64,000 nucleotides of DNA from Salticus scenicus (taxonomy: Eukaryota; Arthropoda; Arachnida; Araneae; Salticidae): assembly GCA_963930645.1 (NCBI GenBank), contig OZ005649.1:39727664-39791663 (forward strand), given 5' to 3'. The notes beneath the pieces are model-generated. The model made no database searches and had not been told where the DNA came from. It saw nothing but the letters and a program-made list of their open reading frames with translations. Below are positions 59,901 to 64,000 of the stretch, one piece after another. The position numbers were made by a program, and so were the translations under genes. Every line of letters starts with the position of its first letter. The first letter of the stretch is position 1.

Positions 59901-61455
59901 TCTGGCCTAGAAGATGCGCTCATATCCAACCATGCTAACACTTGGTCAACTCTATCTTCAAACGGAAGTCTCCTGGAATAAAACATAATAAAATTAACAT
60001 ACTTTGTTTTCTAAATCGAAGTCAAAACTATAAATTTATAAAAGTCTGGAATGGATGTATTCTATTTTTCCAATATTTAGTAATTACTGTACCAAGCATT
60101 TAAATTTAAAATGGCGAAATGAAATCATAAAATGTCCCTGAAGCCAGTTTCTACCTAATATTTAATTTTAACTGTGATTTTAGTAATGTAATAACTGATA
60201 TTTACACTATTTTATCACAAACTCTGAAGTTACTGCTTTCCCCGAGAAAACAATAAAAACATTTAAAAAATGGCTGGCAGTTCTTTTTTTTTTTACAATG
60301 GTGTATTTTTATAAACCCATATAGCCTTTCATGATTCCAATTTCCGTTTGGTCATCAGAAGTTCAGAAGGTTAAACAAATTTAAATCAGCGACTAATTCA
60401 ACAAATAAACAAATGGAAAAATTATCAATGTATCAGTTCTTCTTTCGAAGTTCACATGTTTGTACGATGGACAACTGTGTATCCAAATTCTTGTGTGCGC
60501 ATTTTTAAAAGAACTATAAACAACGGGCACACAATTTTCAGTAATGATAAGGCGAATCACTATTTTGAAACATATATAAATTTCAAATTCTTATAAATGA
60601 TGTAATTCAGGGAATTATGGCCTAAAAGACATGGTATGTGTAAGTTATCTTAGGCTATACCCTGTAAAAAAAACTATAATTGCCACGTACTCCTTTCCCC
60701 GTAATGGTTAAACCTTATCAAAACTATATAACAAATATCAGTTTTGTTTTGTTTCAAATAACTTAAGCGCATTTCAAATAATTAAAATACATATAAATTC
60801 TATACACATGAAAATCTATTCAGTTTCTACGACGGTGACTTTTAAGATAACTAGTTAACTTTAAACTCAAACGAATAAAACATGTAGACTGTATTAAGAT
60901 CTCTCCCACACATACACATAATTCCCACATACGCACCCAGGTACATACAGTCGGTAACAAAAGTGTCCGAACACTAGCAAAAATTCCTATGTAAAAAAAG
61001 TACACTTCATATGGTTTTGTTAAATAAATCCTTATCGAATCCTGTTCTTAGTCAGTGTAAGAAAATGATTCGATAAGGATTTATTTAACAAAACAGTATG
61101 AAGTGTACTTTTTTTACATAGGAATTTTCGCTAGTGTTCGGACACTTGTTTCCGACTGTACATCAAAGTAAAAAAAGACAATTAATTGAGGATATCTGAA
61201 AACTAATGTCTCATAGTTGAATTTTTCCATGATTAAAGTACTTTACATAGTGTGTTCGTTAAATAAAAATACCGACTACTTCAAAATAATAATAAGAAAA
61301 AGAAGTAGATACATATTTAAAAAATAAATAAATAAATAAACATACGATTGGTATTTTTTGAACATTTGGGGTCTCGTTCCATTGATAGCTACATCAGATC
61401 CTGGCCAGAAAAAGGAGGCTGCTATCTTACCTTGTTTACGAGCAGTAGCCCATAT
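26042..61455 (-). CDS. Ectonucleotide pyrophosphatase/phosphodiesterase, ENPP1/3-like (13 exons, N-terminus missing)
   Basis: Thirteen GT-AG exons give 1806 nt, or 601 residues plus stop, with every phase matching. The protein is a type I phosphodiesterase/nucleotide pyrophosphatase that hydrolyses extracellular nucleotides to nucleoside monophosphates; ENPP1/3 are normally single-pass type II membrane glycoproteins. Visible metal-site motifs are QPDNAAH (Asp and His ligands), SDHG (Asp-His) and GAHGYD (His). The ENPP1-3 lineage is shown by NIRPNPNNGTKGS and by the C-terminal nuclease-like domain (LHLPFGVP, RIPMWTSF, CWRADTR, VPTHIFVIATWCK, ARVDDVEKLTG). Full-length relatives are roughly 850-925 residues, so about 250-300 residues, including the catalytic Thr, the first metal Asp and any SMB domains, lie right of the window. 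Oddities: the usual Glu before PD is Gln, and the calcium-binding loop of the nuclease domain is eroded. ENPP2 and venom phosphodiesterases share this architecture, so the exact paralogue is open. Confidence 0.93.
26455..26669. mobile_element. piggyBac-like MITE (TTAA-flanked, 215 bp)
   Basis: TTAA at 26451-26454 and 26670-26673 flank CCCCTTAACGCGCACTG ... TTGCGCCGCAAAGGG. CCCTTTG/CGC-type ends are common in piggyBac elements. It lies in the penultimate ENPP intron. Confidence 0.75.
26801..27095. mobile_element. TIR element (MITE, 295 bp, TA target)
   Basis: Ends TCCTAGAGCATATATTTGAC and the inverse GTCAAATATATGCTCTAGGG, with gcgcat/atgcgc inside and TA on both sides. A short local duplication of attaactgattgtccg follows at 27100-27172. 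Confidence 0.75.
27173..28771. other. ENPP last intron, low-complexity DNA
   Basis: Contains long T and A runs (28090-28110, 28157-28183) that pair as an inverted homopolymer. No gene supported. Confidence 0.5.
28772..28934 (-). CDS. ENPP exon l
   Basis: 163 bp encoding VPTHIFVIATWCK, then K-D-C-S-P, and HAFLLPNQPYINNCE. These correspond to P-T-H-x-[FY]-x-[IV]-x-x-x-C-K and F-x-[IL]-P-x-[RQ]-P in the nuclease-like domain, with the conserved Cys positions kept. Confidence 0.92.
29063..29169. mobile_element. 107-bp mini TIR element
   Basis: CCCTAACAGCACA ... TGTGCTGTTAGGG with TA on both sides. Inside, catcctgaagatgtc and its partner acaggatgtc repeat, so the middle folds too. Confidence 0.75.
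29538..29596. repeat. Small hairpin
   Basis: actcattacctaatac ... gtattaggtaaggtaatgagt, one short insertion between the arms. Confidence 0.6.
29597..30884. other. ENPP intron, nothing recognised
   Basis: AT-rich intron between exons l and k. No transposon end or coding motif identified. Confidence 0.5.
30885..31083 (-). CDS. ENPP exon k
   Basis: 199 bp. It includes L-N-I-V-T-G-P-S-F-D-L-S-A-T-G. In ENPP1/2/3 the segment after G-P-[IV]-F-D is an EF-hand-like calcium loop with repeated Asp residues; here only the first Asp remains, so calcium binding at this site is doubtful. Confidence 0.9.
31234..31311. repeat. Hairpin fused to a short tandem repeat
   Basis: gtagtgttttacacatg pairs with catgtgtaaaacactac; the right arm is then repeated twice more (atgtgtaaaacactaca). 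Confidence 0.75.
32038..32372 (+). pseudogene. RTE-type LINE 3' end
   Basis: One + frame reads WIRNHTKVTDIISRVKKLKW, then W-T-G-Y-L-S-R-R-N and R-Q-R-K-R-P-x-x-R-W-R-D-E-I, matching the conserved tail of RTE/BovB-type ORF2 (K-L-K-W-x-x-A-G-H ... R-G-R-P-x-x-R-W-x-D). It ends in a (GAT)n tail at 32355-32372, as RTE elements often do. Only the last ~100 codons remain. Confidence 0.75.
33114..33325. mobile_element. Hairpin MITE family H, copy 3
   Basis: TA-flanked, subtype CAGTCGGTAACAAAAGTGTC, full palindrome, 212 bp. In the ENPP intron just 3' (in transcription) of exon j's downstream side. Confidence 0.9.
33483..33621 (-). CDS. ENPP exon j
   Basis: 139 bp encoding INITKFNVACWRADTRIP, A-N-C-K-D-Y, and a YILQRPLYSP segment. 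In relatives the C-x-R-x-D-x-R-[IV]-P block forms part of the nuclease-like fold. Acceptor tttttgcag, donor GTAGGA. Confidence 0.9.
33809..33907. repeat. Short direct repeat
   Basis: attactggtaaaatgaaaaa occurs twice about 55-60 bases apart, each followed by tggcag/tagcag and a gtc-ca-tggat-type tail. Confidence 0.55.
34131..34319 (-). CDS. ENPP exon i (start of nuclease-like domain)
   Basis: 189 bp, exactly 63 codons in phase 0. It carries LHLPFGVP, LLYNKDYVTAFD and YRIPMWTSFTL, the entry segments of the ENPP1-3 nuclease-like domain. This domain is what separates ENPP1-3 from the shorter ENPP4-7. Confidence 0.92.
34996..35240. repeat. Fragment with transposon-like end, (AT)n inside
   Basis: tacagggtgccccataggtc looks like the end of a TA-target DNA element. 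A TATATA run is at 35099-35122. The partner end was not found. Confidence 0.3.
35308..35455. mobile_element. Hairpin MITE family H, copy 4 (half)
   Basis: The left arm and centre are present (CAGTCGGTAACAAAAGTATC...gaacatgattcgaca), with a small local duplication of atgattcgacag. The right arm is missing. Confidence 0.8.
37766..39832. mobile_element. 2.07-kb TIR element inserted in a dispersed repeat
   Basis: Ends CACTGTAAAAAAAATTC and the inverse GTAAAATTTTTTACAGTG with TA on both sides. Joining the flanks restores a sequence (gccataatgaaacat|tactaattcaatc) homologous to the neighbouring repeat at 39950-39990, which supports the limits. No transposase ORF. Confidence 0.75.
40759..40940 (-). 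CDS. ENPP exon h (end of catalytic domain and linker)
   Basis: 182 bp. LLNIRPNPNNGTKGSMHH matches the L-L-x-[IL]-x-P-x-P-N-N-G-T-x-G-S signature at the end of the catalytic domain. A Pro-rich stretch and NCTCSM follow, in the linker where ENPP1/3 carry disulphide-forming Cys residues. Confidence 0.92.
41172..41384. mobile_element. Hairpin MITE family H, copy 5
   Basis: TA-flanked, subtype CAGTCGGTAACAAAAGTGTC, 213 bp. It lies immediately 5' of ENPP exon h in transcription. Confidence 0.9.
41851..42832 (+). repeat. Helitron-like dispersed repeat, copy 1
   Basis: Begins TCACTCACACGACTTTCTCT and ends with a hairpin-forming tactttctcg...gggtaagaggaagta. ACTTTCTCTTACCC at the start is the inverse of the 3' hairpin arm. 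Interior blocks (tgtccctgtacacgaa; tgtagcatccctatatgata; tcgaaaatttgacc) recur in copy 2. A 23-base G run lies at ~42370. Confidence 0.6.
42891..43766. mobile_element. Long-TIR (fold-back) element, copy 1
   Basis: The outer ~230 bp at each end are inverted copies (ACGYAAGCRAARTG, TGACGTCA, gtggatgcaag, attattaaaaat, gttagact). The interior is not palindromic (tttggcgattaaaaacat; attccgctgcaaca). No ORF. Confidence 0.75.
44902..46111 (+). repeat. Helitron-like dispersed repeat, copy 2
   Basis: Same start (gcgtcactcacacgactttc) and same 3' module (aaacgtgtaaatataacaaa; atgggtaagagaaagta) as copy 1, in the same orientation. 1.2 kb. Confidence 0.6.
46337..47224. mobile_element. Long-TIR (fold-back) element, copy 2
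   Basis: Same arms as copy 1; its interior is the reverse complement of copy 1's interior (tttcattctatcataattt-type, gttgcagcggaat, cttggcgga). It therefore inserted, or recombined, in the opposite orientation. Confidence 0.75.
47618..48490 (+). repeat. ~146-bp tandem array (about 6 units)
   Basis: Units begin at about 47618, 47765, 47913, 48058, 48205 and 48350 with cagcgccacctgttg. Each holds acaccaaaagttgataggca, gtcaagttgcatctatatat and gcagtagttcctgagatata. Single or inverted copies are found at 37120-37235, 37540-37690 and 39850-40240. Confidence 0.8.
48480..48637 (+). repeat. Helitron-like 3' end: hairpin plus CTAG
   Basis: A 15-bp perfect hairpin (aatactttcttctat, 5-base loop, atagaagaaagtatt; 48593-48627) is followed after 5 bases by CTAG (48633-48636) and a T. 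Helitrons end in a hairpin just before CTRR and insert before T. The preceding module (acacagactgacag..., tcgaaaattttta) is shared with the repeats ending at 42832 and 46111. Confidence 0.5.
49021..49108 (-). CDS. ENPP exon g
   Basis: 88 bp encoding AIFIAHGPSFKKNYTIRPFL followed by S-T-E-L-Y-E-M-Y, the A-[IL]-F-x-x-x-G-P-x-F-K block of the family. It is followed in transcription by the largest intron of the gene, 8.1 kb and rich in repeats. Confidence 0.92.
49239..49314 (-). CDS. ENPP exon f (last zinc His)
   Basis: 76 bp encoding S-K-N-A-V-E-G-D-E-I-C-T-G and GAHGYDNMLPEM. The His of G-x-H-G-[YS]-D is the last metal ligand of the catalytic domain. Ends in phase 0. Confidence 0.93.
49315..50841. 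other. ENPP intron between exons e and f
   Basis: AT-rich. A repeat fragment starting gtggtttaacgtcgcactag lies at 50474 and is related to the fragment at 17345-17480. Nothing else recognised. Confidence 0.5.
50842..50995 (-). CDS. ENPP exon e
   Basis: 154 bp encoding the LPVRMHFANHYRIEPIFI segment, matching the L-P-x-R-x-H-[YF]-A-x-x-x-R-I-E-P-I block conserved in ENPPs, and then DEGWTVV. Acceptor attttag, donor GTAATA. Confidence 0.92.
51300..51500 (-). repeat. Possible LTR start with polypurine tract
   Basis: On the - strand GAGGAGGGGGTGATGTAGAAA resembles a polypurine tract running into an LTR start TGTAGAAAGG. (The quoted tract spans 51480-51500.) No partner LTR or coding region was recognised. 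Confidence 0.25.
51501..53480. other. ENPP intron between exons d and e, nothing recognised
   Basis: Somewhat more mixed composition than the surroundings (52200-52480, 53100-53270), perhaps an old transposon body. No protein motif was readable. Confidence 0.45.
53481..53600 (-). CDS. ENPP exon d
   Basis: 120 bp. It starts GMSDISCKRIVDLQKYI, completing the S-D-H-G-M block, and continues with YITAGPFGRVRPRGKQNA, where relatives have an I-x-x-G-P-A-x-R-[IL]-R-P segment. Acceptor tttctag, donor GTAAGT. Confidence 0.92.
53823..54254. mobile_element. Long-TIR fold-back element (432 bp)
   Basis: Left arm acaaggaaacattcaaaagg ... atgaattacagcaaccacaa and right arm inverse to it; the arms are ~190 bp with agcatatttggcgattt at their inner edge. 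Ends lie at TA/TT. In the intron between ENPP exons c and d. Confidence 0.75.
55152..56761 (-). mobile_element. Tc1-like transposon, decayed
   Basis: 1610 bp with TA on both sides. Long TIRs (at least 110 bp: CAGTGGTGGACATAATTATA, cagagcttaaaaatgtttt, gtatttgttaaaacat-type) enclose a transposase relic on the - strand. A TA microsatellite adjoins the right end. Confidence 0.92.
55432..56424 (-). pseudogene. Tc1-like transposase, broken
   Basis: N-terminus MPRGTELKESEIREIWRLNG with paired HTH domains up to about 56100. The catalytic part has FQHDNAPIHASH (second Asp) and SPDLNPIENLWEIL (Glu, DD34E spacing). Breaks: a frame change near 56190-56245, a TGA at about 56016-56018 in the next frame, and a frame change in an A run near 55975-55985, where the first catalytic Asp lies in the other frame. 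It cannot encode an active enzyme as it stands. Confidence 0.9.
56791..57928. other. ENPP intron, nothing recognised
   Basis: Long T run at 56899-56932, then AT-rich sequence. A GC-richer stretch near 57640-57900 shows no exon signals. Confidence 0.5.
57929..58142. mobile_element. Hairpin MITE family H, copy 6
   Basis: TA-flanked, CAGTCAGCAGCAAAAGTATC ... TTTGCTGCCGACTG, 214 bp, full palindrome. It lies ~190 bases from ENPP exon c. Confidence 0.9.
58330..58438 (-). CDS. ENPP exon c (SDHG motif)
   Basis: 109 bp from VNDALAKVDRMISRL to VIVISSDHG-type sequence, here VNIVISSDHG. The Asp-His pair is a zinc ligand pair in ENPPs. The Gly codon is split by the intron (donor GTAAGT at 58329). Confidence 0.93.
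58626..58849. mobile_element. Hairpin MITE family H, copy 7
   Basis: Left end TAGTCGGCAATAAAATTATT (first base changed), right end ...GCTGCTGACTG, 224 bp. A (TA)n expansion lies inside the right arm at ~58792-58803. Confidence 0.88.
59460..59673. mobile_element. Hairpin MITE family H, copy 8
   Basis: CAGTCGGCAACAAAAGTATT ... TTTTGCTGCCAACTA, 214 bp, TA on both sides. 160 bases from ENPP exon b. Confidence 0.9.
59834..59972 (-). CDS. ENPP exon b (Asp/His metal ligands)
   Basis: 139 bp, acceptor ttccag, donor GTAAGT. It encodes LPFEDRVDQVLAWLD and YVNQPDNAAHWYG. The family motif is Y-x-E-[EP]-P-D-x-x-G-H; here the Glu next to Pro-Asp is Gln and the Gly is Ala, while the metal-binding Asp and His are kept. 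Confidence 0.93.
60948..61158. mobile_element. Hairpin MITE family H, copy 9
   Basis: Subtype CAGTCGGTAACAAAAGTGTC, TA-flanked, 211 bp; the right end has lost a few bases (cttgtttccgactg). Between ENPP exons a and b. Confidence 0.9.
61346..61455 (-). CDS. ENPP exon a (first visible)
   Basis: The acceptor tgtttcag precedes 61455 and the donor GTATGT follows 61346. The exon starts in phase 0 and carries IWATARKQGKIAASFFWPGS, the conserved Trp-Pro-Gly-[ST]-Asp block that follows the catalytic segment in ENPPs. The exon before it, which should hold the SHGI/NNMYD-type block, is not found in the remaining 2.5 kb of the window. Confidence 0.92.
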
Positions 61456-61889
61456 CTGAAACATAAATATTTCATGACTTTAAATGAGTAATAAAGATTT
61501 TTATTAATATACAACCAAATTTGTTTCTTTTTTTTTTTTTTTTTTTTTTAAAAAAAAAGCCGTAGCACAAAAAATCCTTTGTTTTTATATTTTATTCGAC
61601 TATCATCATGATTTTTTTTTCCCTATTATTCATAACGCTAAAAATGTTATTGAAAATGTTATTGTTTTATTTTATTAATTGCAATATTAAAAACTTATGA
61701 AAAAACAGTATTAGGTATTTTAAAATTTCATAAAAAATAATCAAATTTAAAAATAAATAAAATTCTTTTTTTTTTTTTTTACTTTTAAAATTCTCTTTGC
61801 TAACTTTTAGTTTCTCTCCTCGATTTTACATTATTCATTTAACAATATAATACTAAACAAAGTATATCCATTGATAGGGTTTATATATA

Positions 61890-62102
61890 CAATGGGTAAC
61901 AAAAGTGTCCGAACACTAGCAAAAATTCCTATGTAAAAAAAGTACACTTCATACGGTTTTGTTAAATAAATCCTTATCGAATCCTGTTCTTACGATGACT
62001 AAGAATAGGATTGGACAAGGATTTATTTAACAAAACCGTATGAAGTGTACTTTTTTTACATAGGAATTTTTGCTAGTGTTCGGACACTTTTGTTACCGAC
62101 TG
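61890..62102. mobile_element. Hairpin MITE family H, copy 10
   Basis: Subtype CAATGGGTAACAAAAGTGTC (left end mutated), right end TTTTGTTACCGACTG, TA on both sides. Confidence 0.9.
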
Positions 62103-62122
62103 TACGAGTACATATATATATA

Positions 62123-62340
62123 CAGTCGGTAACAAAAGTCTCTGAACATGAACACTAGCAAAAATTCCTATATTAAAAAAGTACACTTAATACAGTTTTG
62201 TTAAATAAAGCCTTGTCGAATCCTGTTCTTAGTCAGTCTAAGAACAGGATTCGACAAGGATTTATTTAACAAAACTGTAATAAGTGTACTTTTTTTATGT
62301 AGGAATTTTTGCTAGTGTTCGGAGACTTTTGTTACCGACA

Positions 62341-62341
<1 letters not shown>
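62123..62341. mobile_element. Hairpin MITE family H, copy 11
   Basis: Begins 20 bases after copy 10 within a TA-rich spacer. CAGTCGGTAACAAAAGTCTC ... CTTTTGTTACCGACAG, followed by the long (TA)n tract. An extra aacatg has been inserted in the left arm. Confidence 0.9.

Positions 62342-62398
<57 letters not shown>
62342..62398. repeat. (TA)n microsatellite
   Basis: About 27 TA units directly against the right end of MITE copy 11. Shorter TA tracts adjoin the Tc1 element (56762-56790) and the spacer before copy 11. Confidence 0.9.
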
Positions 62399-62399
<1 letters not shown>

Positions 62400-62404
<5 letters not shown>

Positions 62405-64000
62405 ATTTGAATATAAAATAAAATTGCATTCAAATGTAGAAATATTTTACAAAATTTAACTTATCAATGAATCTTTAAACTAATACACAAACATGCTTAC
62501 AATATACTTTTTAACTATTAATAATGTCGTCAGATTTTAGGCAGGGAGTGTGTGTGGGGGGGGGGACACCACAAATTAGTTAGCAGGGAGCATTTTAAAA
62601 AAATTCAAAATATTTTGAAACTTTGGATTTTATTTTATTAAGTTTAAATAGTTTGCGAGAAAATGTAATATAGATAATATCGATGTTATTTCAATACACA
62701 TATATGCAAATTTTCATAGGTCTAAGACATCAATTTGCAAAAAGACTGAACGTCCATCATCCTCTTAAATTCTTCTTTTGGTGGTTGCGTTTAATTTTGA
62801 ATGTTATGTTACGCAATTTTATTTTATAAAATGCTAACTTAAAAGATTTAATTAATAAACTTAAAAGTCATTTCTTAAATGTGATTCAGCTACGATAATT
62901 CTTTATTTTATTTATTTACTTATTTATTTATTTTTAAGGACTATTTGAGAATTTGTTCATTCAATTACTTAATGAAAAATTAAGGTACTTTTAGCAAGTC
63001 TGGATAATTTATTAGATATGTTACCAAATTTCGACGAAACGGTTTAATAAATAAACTTTATCGACATTATTCCTATTAATTTAATAGACTTTATCAATTA
63101 CAAAAATAGGAATTGCCCATCGTACCTACTATATTATAGTCGCTTGTAACCTAATGTAAAACTACACTCTCTTTTATTTCCTTAATTGTACTTTAGTCAT
63201 TAAAAAATGTGATATGAAAATATAAATATTTTTACAGTGTTAATTTACTATGTACGTATCTGGTGCACGTGCCAGAACGAAAATGACGAAATAAATCGGG
63301 TGCATTAATATAATTGAAGTCAATCATGTGAAGAAATAACATATGGAATATAATTTATAACACTTGTGCGAACTAGTATGCATTCCCATTACAAATATTA
63401 TTCGGTAGTGCTGCAATGAAAATAATGAACTGCCATTGATTTTCCCATTATTCTTATTTATACTTCACTTTCAGTCTATATTATGTTTTTGCAGAGCTAG
63501 TACGAGTTTTTTGTACGCTTAATGGAGAAAGATAATGTTTTGAAACCTATTGTGAGTATGATCATTTAATTTTCGATTATATTTTTTGAGATGATATGTT
63601 TTATATTGTGTCAGTTAAAAACTTAATGCATGAAAAATATATTAAAAAAGAAAAAAAAAAGTGAAAAAGGAGAAAAAGGAGAAAACCGTAATTAAACACA
63701 TTTAAATTTTTTAATTGAGTAAATTGCTTTAGTAAAGCAGATAGTGCATATTAAATCAAGGAAAATTTCTAAACATTTAGTGCAGAGGTAGTCAAGTATT
63801 TTATACTTGCCACCCAGTTTTGTAAGTCTGTTAGTAGTACAATTTTTCCATTAGTTTCCCATTAATTGTAAAATTAGCCCATTGGGTGATAGGGGCTTTA
63901 TACTTTATTCCGATTTCCTAAACGCATAAAGAATCAAAGCTCAGTAAATGTATTTTTAAAACTAACAAACTTTAGGAAAATATTTTAAAGTAAAGCTTCT
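62400..64000. other. ENPP 5' intron or upstream region, no exon seen
   Basis: AT-rich, with no splice-flanked coding block matching the missing ENPP N-terminal exons on the - strand. No gene seen on the + strand. Confidence 0.55.

Noticed and set aside
61500..64000. Search for the missing ENPP N-terminal exons
   Set aside because: No splice-flanked block with the expected catalytic Thr region was found on the - strand, so these exons are placed beyond the window.

Overview
This window looks like AT-rich, intron-rich, repeat-dense DNA from an arthropod nucleus, probably an arachnid such as a spider. That is inferred from the style of the repeats and the divergence of the host genes; no marker gene fixes the species. 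It holds parts of two host genes placed tail to tail, and most of the rest is transposon-derived.

Host genes. (1) On the + strand, four exons (5961-6036, 17904-17950, 19008-19247, 21242-21318) splice in consistent phase into the C-terminal ~146 residues of a protein I do not recognise by name. It carries Asp-box (BNR-type) motifs, which suggests a beta-propeller-like, probably extracellular protein. Its 5' exons lie to the left of the window. (2) On the - strand, thirteen exons from 61455 down to 26042 splice without a phase error into 601 residues of an ectonucleotide pyrophosphatase/phosphodiesterase of the ENPP1/ENPP3 type: the second part of the catalytic domain, the linker and the whole nuclease-like domain to the stop codon. 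The N-terminal exons, with the catalytic threonine and any somatomedin-B domains, lie beyond the right edge. The two genes converge and are 4.7 kb apart.

Layout. 1-5960: intron of the Asp-box gene with MITEs, a Tigger/pogo-like element, a piggyBac-like element and a possible solo LTR. 6037-17903: 11.9-kb intron holding a nearly intact BEL/Pao retrotransposon (6795-12904, - strand, TSD CGGGC, near-identical LTRs) inserted into a tRNA-derived SINE, then a 1.16-kb long-TIR element, a transposase remnant, a second SINE and a LINE fragment. 21309-22310: about six copies of a ~170-bp tandem repeat starting at the stop codon of the Asp-box gene. 22300-26040: intergenic, with a 216-bp nearly perfect palindrome. 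26042-64000: ENPP gene, whose introns hold a palindromic hairpin-MITE family (seven complete copies and one half copy inside the gene, two more complete copies upstream of its first visible exon), a decayed Tc1 element, an RTE tail, Helitron-like repeats, long-TIR elements with TGACGTCA sites and a ~146-bp tandem array.

The observations I rate highest are: an in-frame G GGA AAA heptamer exactly where the BEL gag-protease frame must shift -1 to reach pol; an intron duplicated within the Asp-box gene, each copy filled by different transposons; a 70-bp tandem duplication that doubled a splice acceptor; and a ~216-bp hairpin element family present ten times complete and once in half. I found no CRISPR array, operon or prokaryote-like system, and no free-standing tRNA or rRNA gene.
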